A DNA stretch of 51,356 nt from Lentzea terrae (lineage in GTDB: Bacteria > Actinomycetota > Actinomycetes > Mycobacteriales > Pseudonocardiaceae): positions 1-51,356 of the forward strand of contig NZ_QFWW01000016.1 of NCBI RefSeq assembly GCF_003265345.1. Reading direction: 5' to 3'. The notes beneath the pieces were generated by a model. That model saw only the letters and a list, made by a program, of their open reading frames with translations. It was not told the DNA's origin and searched no databases. Below are positions 28,942 through 37,683 of this stretch, one piece after another; positions within the stretch are counted from its first letter, which is position 1; each line of letters starts with the position of its first letter. A program made the translations under genes and the position numbers.

Positions 28942-30513
28942 ATGTACGACGTGATCGTCGTCGGCAGCGGCGCGGCAGGCATGACAGCCGCGCTCTGCAC
29001 CGCTCAGCACGGCCTGCGCACCCTCGTCATCGAGAAGGCCCAGCACTTCGGCGGCTCGACCGCGCGGTCCGGCGGCGGCGTCTGGGTGCCGAACAACCAC
29101 GTCCTCACCGCGGCCGGCCCGGCGGACTCGCCCGAGCAGGCCAACGCCTATCTGGAGCACATCGCCGGGGACGTGCCGGCCGACCTGCGCGCGGCGTTCC
29201 TGGACGCCGGACCGGCGATGCTGGCGTTCGTCGCCGCGCACACCCCGTTGAAGTTCCGCTGGGTCCGCGACTACGCCGACTACTACCCCGAGGCCCCCGG
29301 CGGGCAACCCCGCGGACGCTCGGTCGAGCCCTTGCCGTTCAACCCGAAGCTGCTGGGTGACGACATCAAAAACCTGGAGCCGCCGTACGTGCCGACCCCG
29401 GCGGGCATCATCATCACCCAGAGCGACTACAAGTGGTTGACGCTGATCGGCCGACACCCTCGCGGCCTGCTCACCGCCATGAAGGTCTTCGCCCGCCGGT
29501 TCCTTCCGGGCAACCGGCTCACGATGGGCCAGGCGCTGGCGGCGGGACTCCGCGCGGGTCTCAAAGCGCTGAACGTCGAGGTGCGCCTCAACACCGCCAT
29601 GACCGACCTGCACTACGAGAACGGCCGGATCGCCGGAGTTCTCGTCTGCGAGAAGCTGATCCTGGCGAAGCACGTCGTGCTGGCGTCCGGCGGGTTCGAG
29701 AACAACGAGCAGATGCGCAAGCAGCACCAGGACATCGGTACTGAATGGACAGTCGGCGCCAAGGCCAACACGGGTGACGGCATCGAGGCCGGCGTGCGCG
29801 CGGGCGCGGCCGTCGGGCTGATGGACGAAGCCTGGTGGGGGCCATCGGTTCCGTTGCCGCGCGGCCCGTTCTTCCTGCTGGCCGAACGTTCACTGCCCGG
29901 ATGCGTGCTGGTCGACAGCACCGGTCGCCGGTTCGTCAACGAGGCCGCGCCGTACATCGACGTGGTGAAGGCGATGAACGGCAAGACCTGGCTGGTGTTC
30001 GACCACGCCTACCGCAGCCGCTACCCGTTCTGCGGCGTCCCGCCACGCAGGCCTTTGCCACGCCGCTGGAAGGACTCCGTGCTCACCGCTCCCAGTCTGG
30101 AAGAACTGGCTCAGGAAGCCGACCTCCCCGAGCTCACCGAGACCATCCGCCGGTTCAACACCCTCACCGTGGACGGCAAGGACACCGACTTCCACCGCGG
30201 CGAAAGCGCGTACGACCGCTACTACGGCGATCCGCGCAACCACCCGAATCCCAACCTCGCGCCGTTGACGACCGGACCGTTCTACGCGGTCAAGATCGTG
30301 CCCGGCGATCTCGGCACCAAGGGCGGCCTGCGCACCGACGCCAACGCGAGAGTGCTGCGCGAGGACGGTTCGGTGATCGAGGGCCTGTACGCGGCGGGCA
30401 ACACCATGGCTTCCGTGATGGGCCACACCTACGCGGGCGCCGGCGCCACCCTCGGACCGGCGATGACGTTCGGATACCTCGCCGGCCTCGACATCTCTGG
30501 AGGAACGCGATGA
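28942..30513 (+). CDS. kstD: KstD, 3-ketosteroid delta1-dehydrogenase
   Basis: 523 residues from ATG 28942 (GGGGAGG upstream). FAD motif DVIVVGSGAAGMTAALCTA. The candidate catalytic Tyr residues are the WVRDYADYY group near 111 and the Tyr near 497 in HTYAGAGATLGPAM, followed by the Gly of the oxyanion pocket, as in Rhodococcus KstD1. It introduces the C1-C2 double bond; with KshAB this opens ring B. It is first in a rightward operon, and its stop overlaps the kshA ATG. Confidence 0.93.
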   Translation: MYDVIVVGSGAAGMTAALCTAQHGLRTLVIEKAQHFGGSTARSGGGVWVPNNHVLTAAGPADSPEQANAYLEHIAGDVPADLRAAFLDAGPAMLAFVAAHTPLKFRWVRDYADYYPEAPGGQPRGRSVEPLPFNPKLLGDDIKNLEPPYVPTPAGIIITQSDYKWLTLIGRHPRGLLTAMKVFARRFLPGNRLTMGQALAAGLRAGLKALNVEVRLNTAMTDLHYENGRIAGVLVCEKLILAKHVVLASGGFENNEQMRKQHQDIGTEWTVGAKANTGDGIEAGVRAGAAVGLMDEAWWGPSVPLPRGPFFLLAERSLPGCVLVDSTGRRFVNEAAPYIDVVKAMNGKTWLVFDHAYRSRYPFCGVPPRRPLPRRWKDSVLTAPSLEELAQEADLPELTETIRRFNTLTVDGKDTDFHRGESAYDRYYGDPRNHPNPNLAPLTTGPFYAVKIVPGDLGTKGGLRTDANARVLREDGSVIEGLYAAGNTMASVMGHTYAGAGATLGPAMTFGYLAGLDISGGTR

Positions 30514-31652
30514 CGCAGGACGCCGTACGCACGATCGACACCGGCGCGCCTCCAGCGCGGTTCGCGCGCGGCTGGCACTGCCTCGGCCTGGCCTCCCACT
30601 TCCGCGACGGCAAACCGCACGCGGTCGAGGCGTTCGGCACGAAGCTCGTCGTCTTCGCGACCGAGGACGGCAAGATCAACGTCCTCGACGGCTACTGCCG
30701 GCACATGGGCGGCGACCTCACCCAGGGCACGGTCAAGGGCAACGCGGTGGCCTGCCCGTTCCACGACTGGCGCTGGGCGGGCAACGGCAAGTGCGTCGAG
30801 ATTCCTTACGCCAAACGGGTTCCGCTGCGGGCACGCACCCGCTCGTGGATCACGATGGAGGAGAACAAGCAGCTCTTCGTGTGGAACGACCCGCAGGGCA
30901 ACCCGCCGCCGGAGCACGTGACGATCCCGCGCATCGACGCCGCGTTCAGCGACGAGTGGAGCAACTGGACGTGGGACTCGGTGGTGATCGACAACGCCAA
31001 CTGCCGCGAGATCATCGACAACGTCGTCGACATGGCCCACTTCTTCTACATCCACTTCGCGTTCCCGACGTACTTCAAGAACGTGATGGAGGGCCACGTC
31101 GCGTCGCAGTACCTCACCACGCGCGGACGGCCGGACGTCGCGATGGGCTCGAACTACACCGGTGATGTGGAAGTCCGTTCGGAGGCCTCGTACTACGGGC
31201 CGTCGTACATGATCGACTACCTGTGGAACGACTACAAGGGCCTCGAGATCGAGACGGTGCTGATCAACTGCCACTACCCGATCTCGCCGACGTCGTTCCG
31301 GTTGCAGTGGGGCGCGATCGTGAAGAAGCTGCCCGGTGTGTCCGACGAGCACGCCGACAAGATCGCCGCGAAGTTCGCGCGGGGCATCGGCGTCGGGTTC
31401 ATGCAGGACGTGGAGATCTGGCAGAACAAGACGCGGATCGACAACCCGTTGCTGTGCGAGGAGGACGGGCCGGTCTACCAGCTGCGGCGCTGGTACGAGC
31501 AGTTCTACGTGGACGTGGAGGACGTCACCGACGACATGGTGCGGCGCTTCGAGTTCGAGGTCGACACCAGCCGCGCGGTCGAGGTGTGGGAGAAGGAGGT
31601 CGCCGAGAACCTCGCCAGGAGGGAACCAGCACCTCAGGAGACGGCCACGTGA
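30510..31652 (+). CDS. kshA: KshA, Rieske oxygenase of 3-ketosteroid 9alpha-hydroxylase
   Basis: 380 residues. The Rieske cluster ligands are Cys63, His65, Cys82 and His85 (YCRHMGG, CPFHDW). The mononuclear iron site is His176 and His181 (DMAHFFYIHFAF) with Asp near 299 (GFMQDVEIW). KshA hydroxylates C9 of the steroid, making ring B open by itself once delta1 is present. It is coupled to kstD (ATGA) and to the small protein downstream (GTGA). In M. tuberculosis kshA and kshB are far apart; here they are almost adjacent. Confidence 0.94.
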   Translation: MTQDAVRTIDTGAPPARFARGWHCLGLASHFRDGKPHAVEAFGTKLVVFATEDGKINVLDGYCRHMGGDLTQGTVKGNAVACPFHDWRWAGNGKCVEIPYAKRVPLRARTRSWITMEENKQLFVWNDPQGNPPPEHVTIPRIDAAFSDEWSNWTWDSVVIDNANCREIIDNVVDMAHFFYIHFAFPTYFKNVMEGHVASQYLTTRGRPDVAMGSNYTGDVEVRSEASYYGPSYMIDYLWNDYKGLEIETVLINCHYPISPTSFRLQWGAIVKKLPGVSDEHADKIAAKFARGIGVGFMQDVEIWQNKTRIDNPLLCEEDGPVYQLRRWYEQFYVDVEDVTDDMVRRFEFEVDTSRAVEVWEKEVAENLARREPAPQETAT

Positions 31653-31888
31653 GCGAGCGCGACGAGTTTCTCGTCGGTGGCATGGTTCCCGTGCGGTGCG
31701 ACTGCGGGAACCGGGTGCTGGTGAAGAAGAACAGCCCGCAGCACACGAGCGTGCAGTGGTTGTCCGACACCAGCTCGTGTCCTGAGCTGTGCGGGCCGCG
31801 CTCGGCGTTCGTGCCGACGTGCCTGCGGCTGCGGGACAGCATCGAGAAGGCCGTGCGCGATGGGACGCTGGAGGTCGCCGATGGCTGA
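31649..31888 (+). CDS. Small Cys-rich protein coupled between kshA and kshB
   Basis: 79 residues from a GTG overlapping the kshA stop; it ends 8 nt inside kshB. It has five cysteines: a CxC (RCDCGNR, 17 and 19), CPELCG (44 and 48) and Cys58. That pattern would suit a zinc ribbon or an iron-sulfur site. There is no signal peptide or membrane segment, and I know no described function. Its position, translated between oxygenase and reductase, suggests a role in assembling or protecting the KshAB iron-sulfur centres, or as an extra electron carrier. This is inference. Confidence 0.75.
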   Translation: MSERDEFLVGGMVPVRCDCGNRVLVKKNSPQHTSVQWLSDTSSCPELCGPRSAFVPTCLRLRDSIEKAVRDGTLEVADG

Positions 31889-32846
31889 GGTGCACCGGCT
31901 GCGGGTCGACGCCGTGATCGAGGAGACCGCCGACGCGCGCTCGTTCGTGCTGTCGGGCGTGGACTTCGCGGTGCGGCCGGGCCAGTTCCTGACCGTGCGG
32001 GCGGGTGACGTGGCGCGCTGCTACTCCCTGTCCAGCGCGCCGGGTGAGCCGTTGAAGATCACGGTCAAGCGCACACCGGACGGCTACGGGTCGCACTGGA
32101 TGTGCGACCAGCTCAGCGAGGGGTGCGAGCTGGACGTGCTCGCACCCGCCGGAGTCTTCACTCCCGCGTCTTTGGACGGGTCGCTGCTCGCGTTCGCGGC
32201 CGGCAGCGGGATCACGCCGGTCATGTCGATCATCAGGGCCGTGCTCGGGGCTTCTGGCCGCGTGTTCCTGTTCTACGCCAACCGGGACGAGAGCTCGGTG
32301 ATCTTCGCCCGCGAGCTCGACTCGTTGTGCCGCGAGCACCCGGATCGGCTGACCGTGGTGCACTGGCTGGAGTCGGTCCAGGGGTTGCCTCATCTCGGTG
32401 CGCTGCGGGCGTTCGTGCGGGAGTGCGACGAGGCGTTCGTGTGCGGGCCCGGGCCGTTCATGGAGGCTGCCCGGAAAGCTCTGCACGACGTTCCGGTCGT
32501 GCACGTCGAGAAGTTCGTGTCGTTGTCCAGCGATCCGTTCTCGGACGTCGAACCCGTGGCCGACGACCGGCCGGACGCCGTGGTCGAGGTCTCGCTGGAC
32601 GGCGCCGAGCACCGATTTCCGTGGCCCGCGCGGCAAAAGCTGCTCGACCTGTTGCTGGAGAAGGGACTCGACGCGCCGTACTCGTGCCGGGAGGGTGCGT
32701 GCAGCGCGTGTGCGTGCCGGCTGGTCGAGGGCGAGGTCAAGATGCTCAACAACGACGTGCTCGACTCCGAGGACATCGCCGACGGCATCGTGCTGGCGTG
32801 CCAGTCGGTTCCGGTCACCGACACGGTGAAGATCACCTACGAGTGA
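31881..32846 (+). CDS. kshB: KshB, reductase of 3-ketosteroid 9alpha-hydroxylase
   Basis: 321 residues. The FAD domain has RCYSLSSAP near 47; the NAD domain GSGITPVMSII near 109 and the VCGPGPFM turn. The C-terminal plant-type 2Fe-2S ferredoxin has Cys269, Cys274, Cys277 and Cys307 (CREGACSACAC...ACQS). It transfers electrons from NADH to KshA. The ATG at 31881 overlaps the small Cys protein by 8 nt. The next gene begins 12 nt after its stop. Confidence 0.93.
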   Translation: MAEVHRLRVDAVIEETADARSFVLSGVDFAVRPGQFLTVRAGDVARCYSLSSAPGEPLKITVKRTPDGYGSHWMCDQLSEGCELDVLAPAGVFTPASLDGSLLAFAAGSGITPVMSIIRAVLGASGRVFLFYANRDESSVIFARELDSLCREHPDRLTVVHWLESVQGLPHLGALRAFVRECDEAFVCGPGPFMEAARKALHDVPVVHVEKFVSLSSDPFSDVEPVADDRPDAVVEVSLDGAEHRFPWPARQKLLDLLLEKGLDAPYSCREGACSACACRLVEGEVKMLNNDVLDSEDIADGIVLACQSVPVTDTVKITYE

Positions 32847-32857
32847 GGGGTTGCTTC

Positions 32858-33688
32858 ATGCCGATCGACCCGGACGTCGCGATCGGGGCGGAACTTCCCG
32901 AGATCAAGTTCTCCTGGACGCACTCGGACGTGCTGCTCTACCACCTGGCTTTGGGCGCGACGGAACTCCGCTACGTGTATGAAGAGGGCTTGCGGGTGCT
33001 GCCGACGTTCGGCGTCGTCGCGCCCCGGTTCCACGAGACCGCGCCGCCGGTCGTGTCGTTCCCCGGCGTCGACATCGACCTCGCTCGGGTACTCCACGGC
33101 ACGCAGGAGATCACCGTGCACGCGGCCCTCCCGGCCGAGGGCGAGGCGGTGCTGCGAACGCGGATCGCGGACGTCTGGGACAAGGGCAAGGCGGCAGTGA
33201 TCGTGCAGGAGTCGACGGCCGTGACGCCGGACGGCACCGCCTTGTACACCACGCGGTCCAGCATCTTCGCGCGTGGCGAGGGCGGGTTCGGCGGTGAACG
33301 CGGGCCGTCCGGCAAGGTCGAGCTGCCGGACCGCGAGCCGGATGACGTGATCGAGACCGCGACGCTGCCGCAGCAGGCTTACCTGTATCGGCTGTGCGGG
33401 GACCGGAACCCGTTGCACGCCGATCCGGAGTTCGCTGCCCGGGCTGGCTTCGACCAGCCGATCCTGCACGGGCTCTGCACGTACGGGGTGGTGTGCAAGG
33501 CGGTGATCGACGCGCTGCTGGACGGACCGGAGCAGGTGCTGTCGTTCGGGGCGAAGTTCGCGGGCGTGGTGTTCCCCGGCGAGACGCTGACGACTCGGGT
33601 GTGGCGGAACGGCTCGCAGCTGGTGCTGACGACTTCCGCGGCAGACCGGCCCGTGCTCACCGACGCCGTGCTAACCCTGACGGGGTGA
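32858..33688 (+). CDS. hsd4B: MaoC-type (R)-enoyl-CoA hydratase (Rv3538/Hsd4B-like)
   Basis: 276 residues with two hot-dog domains. The hydratase-2 motif is in the C-terminal half: YRLCGDRNPLHADPEFAARA then FDQPILHGLCTYG, containing the Asp and His catalytic pair. Relatives hydrate 2-enoyl-CoA in the side-chain beta-oxidation of sterols. In M. tuberculosis Rv3538 follows kstD; here kshA and kshB are inserted between. The 3' end overlaps the convergent LuxR gene by 18 bp. Confidence 0.8.
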   Translation: MPIDPDVAIGAELPEIKFSWTHSDVLLYHLALGATELRYVYEEGLRVLPTFGVVAPRFHETAPPVVSFPGVDIDLARVLHGTQEITVHAALPAEGEAVLRTRIADVWDKGKAAVIVQESTAVTPDGTALYTTRSSIFARGEGGFGGERGPSGKVELPDREPDDVIETATLPQQAYLYRLCGDRNPLHADPEFAARAGFDQPILHGLCTYGVVCKAVIDALLDGPEQVLSFGAKFAGVVFPGETLTTRVWRNGSQLVLTTSAADRPVLTDAVLTLTG

Positions 33689-34795
33689 CACCGGGCCCCC
33701 GCGAGCCGGCAGCGCGGCGACCCGTCGATCCTCGTTGTCCCGCACCCGAGGCTCGTAGTGGTCGTGGAAGACCGTGCACACGAGGTCCCGTCGACTGTGG
33801 ACGCCGGTCTTCGCGAAGATGCTCTTGAGGTGCTGCTGGACCGTGACCGGGGAGATGACCAGTGCTTCGGCGATCTTCGCGGTGGCCAGTCCCTGCAGCA
33901 CGAGCCTCGTGATCTCGCGCTCACGAGGCGTGAGCCCGTAGGCCGCCATCAGGACCGTCGCGATCCGAGCACGCGCGACGGGTTCGATGATCACGGCCGC
34001 TCGGGTGCCCTCCGGCAGCGCCATGCGGGTGCCGTGGAGCAGGAACCACCTGCCCGAGCCGGCACGCACCCGCGCCACGGCTCGTTCCTCATCTGTGTGT
34101 GCGCGAGCCGCGACCGACAGGACGGCGGCCGGAACGCCGCCATCGCGGGTGTTCAGCTCGTCGAGCCAGCGGATCGCGTTGGGAGACGCCGACTCGAGCG
34201 CCAGCCCGTCGCCCACGACCACCAGCCCGGGTCCGTCCGGCCAGTCGGGCTCGGCTGCCTCGCCGATCAGCAGTCCACGCCGCACCCCGCCGGCCAGGTG
34301 CGGTGCGATGCAGCGCAGGAAGGCGAGCTCGGCGGCGTCGAACTCCGGCTGGCCCGGTGCCCGGTTGAGCCGCAGGGTGCCCCAGTTCTGGCCGGTCGGG
34401 TCGCGCAGCGCCACCGCGGCCTCCTGCTCGATGCCCCTCGGGCGCAGGTACTCGCGGAAGACCGTGCTGCGTTCCGGCTGCCCACCGGTCACCTCGTGCA
34501 GCGTCTGGACGCCACTCGGGTTCTCGATCACGTCCGCGGTCTTGTTCACGTCATCCGCGACGTACTCCCAGCGCGTTTGCTCACCGGCGTCGAAGAAGCA
34601 GTCGCCTTCGAAGTGGACGCTGGTGATGAGGTGCGACGCCGGGTCGACGGTGTTCCAGAACGGCGGCGCGCCACCGATCGGGACAGCGCGGGCCACCGTC
34701 ACGCCCGCCGCCTCGAAGAAGGCGTGCGTGTCGAGTCCCGCGCCGGCCAGCCGGCGAACGCGTTCGCCGGCCTGCTCCTTCGACAGCCGTGCCAT
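33671..34795 (-). CDS. LuxR-type HTH transcriptional regulator
   Basis: 374 residues from ATG 34795, which has GGGAG about 6 nt upstream; an ATG at 34825 is in frame but has no clear site. The C-terminal LuxR HTH is LTPREREITRLVLQGLATAKIAEALVISPVTVQQHL. The N-terminal 280 residues resemble the GAF/PAS-like sensor region of actinobacterial single-protein regulators. It is divergent from a SnoaL-like gene with a short palindrome between, which it may control. The stop overlaps the end of the steroid operon but it is not part of it. Confidence 0.8.
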   Translation of the reverse strand: MARLSKEQAGERVRRLAGAGLDTHAFFEAAGVTVARAVPIGGAPPFWNTVDPASHLITSVHFEGDCFFDAGEQTRWEYVADDVNKTADVIENPSGVQTLHEVTGGQPERSTVFREYLRPRGIEQEAAVALRDPTGQNWGTLRLNRAPGQPEFDAAELAFLRCIAPHLAGGVRRGLLIGEAAEPDWPDGPGLVVVGDGLALESASPNAIRWLDELNTRDGGVPAAVLSVAARAHTDEERAVARVRAGSGRWFLLHGTRMALPEGTRAAVIIEPVARARIATVLMAAYGLTPREREITRLVLQGLATAKIAEALVISPVTVQQHLKSIFAKTGVHSRRDLVCTVFHDHYEPRVRDNEDRRVAALPARGGPVSPRQG

Positions 34796-34849
34796 GCGGT
34801 CTCCCAGTCGCCGGGACGACTTCACGGTAAGCCGGACGGGCCGGCTCTG

Positions 34850-34861
34850 CCAGATTTCTGG
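34850..34861. promoter_or_regulatory. Short palindrome, possible LuxR site
   Basis: CCAGATTTCTGG (5-bp arms, 2-bp centre) lies in the 136-bp divergent region between the LuxR-type regulator and the SnoaL-like gene. The match is short and could be chance. Confidence 0.25.
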
Positions 34862-34931
34862 AATGGACCGAGGCCCTGGTCAGGGCGACATTCGAGGGGT
34901 CCTGTTCCGTTCGAGACCGAGGAGACGTGAC

Positions 34932-35354
34932 ATGGCCGGAGCAGACCTGGTGCGCAGGTACGTCGACGCCTTCAACGCTGGTGACCTCTCCGCCCTCGGT
35001 CCGTTGTACGCCGAGGACGTGCTGCTCACCGACCCGCTCTCGCCGCAGCCGACCAAGGGCCGCGACGCCGTGGTCGCCACGGCCGCCACGTTCAGACAGG
35101 CCTTCCCGGACATGGTGTGGACGCTCACCTGGGAGCCGGTGGTCGCGCACGACGGACTCGCGTGGGAGGCGCACGCGACGGGAACCATGCTCGGCCCGAT
35201 GCCCGGCCCCGGCGGTGAGATTCCACCGACCGGCAAGGGGTTCGCCGTGGACATGGGCATCTTCTGGACGCTCGGGCCCGACGACCTGATCGCCGAGGAA
35301 CGCGCGTACTTCGACGGTTCCGGAATGATGGCTCAGGTCGGACTGTCCGGCTGA
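34932..35354 (+). CDS. SnoaL-like/ester cyclase family protein
   Basis: 140 residues, NTF2 fold: VRRYVDAFNAGDLSALGPLYAEDVLLTDP, then KGRDAVVATAATFRQAFPDMVW, and a C-terminal strand pair. Members of this family often bind small hydrophobic ligands, and some are cyclases. The ATG at 34932 follows GGAGACGTGAC. It is divergent from the LuxR gene and overlaps the convergent DUF1835 gene by 22 bp. No catalytic residues are diagnostic. Confidence 0.75.
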   Translation: MAGADLVRRYVDAFNAGDLSALGPLYAEDVLLTDPLSPQPTKGRDAVVATAATFRQAFPDMVWTLTWEPVVAHDGLAWEAHATGTMLGPMPGPGGEIPPTGKGFAVDMGIFWTLGPDDLIAEERAYFDGSGMMAQVGLSG

Positions 35355-36304
35355 CCGCTCCCTGCGCTGACGACGGCCTCGATCCCCTCGTCCCAGCGGT
35401 GCTGTCCCCGCAGGTGCACTCCCCCGATCCACCGGTCGACGCCGTTCAGCGCCACGTGATCCGCCCGCCCGGCAAGCACTTCCGCTCCGGCGGGCGTGAG
35501 CTTGAGGGTCGTGTGCCGGTCGATCGGGCCGGACGCGGCGTCGAGCAGCGGGACGGTCGCGCGCGCCAGCCGTTCCATGATCGCGAAGCACCACGTGTCG
35601 CCCAGGTAGGGACGCGTCTCCCTGGCAGCGGCGCGAACGAACGCGGTGCCGGCGTCGGACGCACCACCGGCGACGGCGGCCAGCACGCGCCGTTCGGTCA
35701 GCGCCAGACCGTCGCGAGTGGACGGATACTCGCGGCCCAGGCGGTCGAACGCCTCGCCGAGGAACCGGAGCTCGCCCGAGCGGGTGGCGGCGATGGCGGC
35801 CAGGCCTTTCGGGGCCGGTGCGCGGAATGCGGCCCACGCCCGTGCCGCGAGTTCCAGCGCGGGCGGTGTCAGCCGTGCGCATGCTTTCGTGGCGGGCAGC
35901 TCGCGCAACTGGTCCGCGGTCAGCTCGCCGAGACCGCCAAAACGGGCGATGCCCGGATACTCACCGATGCAGATCAGCGTGATGCGTTCGGCCGGCACAC
36001 CGAGATCCGCCAGCCGGTCGAGGATCTGGATGATCTGCAGCTGGTCGTAGAGGTCCGCCTCGAACCACAGCACGTACTCGCCGTCCCTGGCCGCCTCCAG
36101 GGTGCGGTCCCGCTCGGCGAACATGGCCGCGCCCTCGTCGGCGTTGTTCTGCGCGAGGAACTCGGCCCTGATCCGGCGGAGCTCCTCCGGCCCCACGGCA
36201 GGCACCGGTCCTTCGTGCAGGGAGTCGCGCCAGTAGACGACCTGCCGCGCGGGCACGTCGGTGCTGTCGCCGTTGCTCACGTGCAACGCCTCGTCGAACG
36301 TCAT
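35333..36304 (-). CDS. DUF1835 domain protein
   Basis: 323 residues. The N-terminal half (EALHVSNGDSTDVPARQVVYWRDSLHEGP, later LWFEADLYDQLQIIQILDRLA) is the DUF1835 pattern, and the C-terminal half is helical and Ala-rich with a winged-helix-like end. The biochemical role of the family is unknown. The ATG at 36304 overlaps the HTH gene upstream (ATGA), so the two are co-translated. No link to steroids is apparent. Confidence 0.75.
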   Translation of the reverse strand: MTFDEALHVSNGDSTDVPARQVVYWRDSLHEGPVPAVGPEELRRIRAEFLAQNNADEGAAMFAERDRTLEAARDGEYVLWFEADLYDQLQIIQILDRLADLGVPAERITLICIGEYPGIARFGGLGELTADQLRELPATKACARLTPPALELAARAWAAFRAPAPKGLAAIAATRSGELRFLGEAFDRLGREYPSTRDGLALTERRVLAAVAGGASDAGTAFVRAAARETRPYLGDTWCFAIMERLARATVPLLDAASGPIDRHTTLKLTPAGAEVLAGRADHVALNGVDRWIGGVHLRGQHRWDEGIEAVVSAGSGQPDSPT

Positions 36305-36666
36305 GTCGGTGGTGACCTCCGTTCCAGTGCTGCCAGCCGCAGTTCTAGCTGGTCGATCCGGTGACGCAACAGGGTCACCTGGGCTTCGAGGCCGATCTCG
36401 CGCTCGGCCCGCCGCTGGATCCGGGGCGACTTCGCGGCCCGCTCCACGACGGCGTCGAGCGGCACCAGGCGCTGCGGCCCGTTCGGACCGTCGACCAGGC
36501 GCGACTCGATCTCGCCGTTGCGGTACCAGGAGCGCAGGGCCGAGCGCGACACCCCGGTCTCCGCCTCGGCCTGCGCGAGCGACACCCACGGCGTCTCGTC
36601 CAGCTGCGCGAACAGCCGCAGTTCGTCCTGCCAGCGGGAGAGCCGGTCTTCCCATTCGCCTGACAT
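36301..36666 (-). CDS. HTH protein with coiled coil
   Basis: 121 residues from ATG 36666 (a GTG two codons upstream is possible). Residues 25-75 form a MerR/excisionase-like helix-turn-helix: WVSLAQAEAETGVSRSALRSWYRNGEI. The C-terminus (AEREIGLEAQVTLLRHRIDQ, LELRLAALERR) is a short coiled coil, so it is probably a dimer. It precedes the DUF1835 gene in a two-gene operon and may autoregulate. Confidence 0.7.
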   Translation of the reverse strand: MSGEWEDRLSRWQDELRLFAQLDETPWVSLAQAEAETGVSRSALRSWYRNGEIESRLVDGPNGPQRLVPLDAVVERAAKSPRIQRRAEREIGLEAQVTLLRHRIDQLELRLAALERRSPPT

Positions 36667-36732
36667 TGCCACCCCACCCTGTCAGTGACACAGCATTGAC
36701 ATGGTCAATCATAGGCGCGCACGCTGGGTTTC

Positions 36733-37683
36733 ATGTTTGAGAGATTCACCGGGGAGGCCCGCCAGGTCGTCGTCCACGCACAGGAGATCTCGCGGGGGTT
36801 GCAGCACAACTACATCGGGACCGAGCACGTGCTGCTCGGCCTGTTCGACGCGCCGGCCGGAGTCGCGGCCAGGGTGCTCCACCGCGCCGGGCTGACCAAG
36901 GAGTCGGTGCGGGCCGACGTGATCGAGATCGTCGGCGCCGGCACCGAGCCGCGAAAAGAAGGGCACATCCCCTTCACGCCGCGGGCGAAGAAAGTGCTCG
37001 AGCTGTCGTTGCGCGAGGCGCTCGCCCTCAACCACAACCACATCGGCCCGGAACACATCCTGCTGGGCCTGATCAGGGAGGGCGAGGGGGTCGCGGCCAA
37101 GGTCCTCGTCCGGCAGGCCGACGACCTGGACCGCGTGCGCAGGCTGGTGCTGGCGGAGATCGCCGAACCGTCCGCCCGCACCCAGAAGTCCACGACGGCG
37201 GCGGAAGAGGCGTTCTCCGCCGCATCGGCGCTCGCGGGTGCGGGCCCGGTCGGCAGCCACCACCTGCTGGAGGCGCTGGTCCGCTCCGAGGGCAGCATGG
37301 CGGCTCGCGTGCTCGCCGACCTCGGTGTCGACCCGGAAGCCATCGCCGCGAAGATCGACGAGCTCGATCCCGAAGGCACCACGGACGCCACGCCGGAAGA
37401 GGCCGCGGCGCGCAAGATGGAGGTGCGGCTGACCGAGGACGAGGTGCAGCTCGTGTTCCGCGACGAACAGACCCTAGACCTGGTCCGGCGCATCACCGAG
37501 GTGACCGGCGGCCCGATCCGCGGCACCGGCCCGGTCGCCGGCGACTTCGTGCCGCTGTGGACGTCGACCAACGAGCTGCTGCACAAGCTGCTCGGGTACC
37601 TCCAGCCGGTGCAGGAGGAGGAGCCCAAGGGGCTGCTGACCATGATGCGCAAGGTGATGCGGGACCGCCTACGACGCGCCTAG
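36733..37683 (+). CDS. Clp N-domain protein without ATPase domain
   Basis: 316 residues. A double Clp N-terminal repeat opens the protein: MFERFTGEARQVVVHAQEIS, NYIGTEHVLLGLF, then the second copy FTPRAKKVLELSLREAL with NHIGPEHILLGLIREGEGVAAKVL. This is the substrate/adaptor-binding domain of ClpC. A third, weaker Clp-N-like segment follows (about 155-215). There are no Walker motifs, so it cannot unfold proteins. It may work as an adaptor or competitor of ClpC. The stop lies at the edge of the ltp2-like fragment. Confidence 0.85.
   Translation: MFERFTGEARQVVVHAQEISRGLQHNYIGTEHVLLGLFDAPAGVAARVLHRAGLTKESVRADVIEIVGAGTEPRKEGHIPFTPRAKKVLELSLREALALNHNHIGPEHILLGLIREGEGVAAKVLVRQADDLDRVRRLVLAEIAEPSARTQKSTTAAEEAFSAASALAGAGPVGSHHLLEALVRSEGSMAARVLADLGVDPEAIAAKIDELDPEGTTDATPEEAAARKMEVRLTEDEVQLVFRDEQTLDLVRRITEVTGGPIRGTGPVAGDFVPLWTSTNELLHKLLGYLQPVQEEEPKGLLTMMRKVMRDRLRRA

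Noticed and set aside
30429..32636. Leftward open frame of 735 codons over kshA and kshB
   Set aside because: It is a shadow of two genes with complete cofactor motifs; its own translation is Arg/His/Val-rich without motifs.
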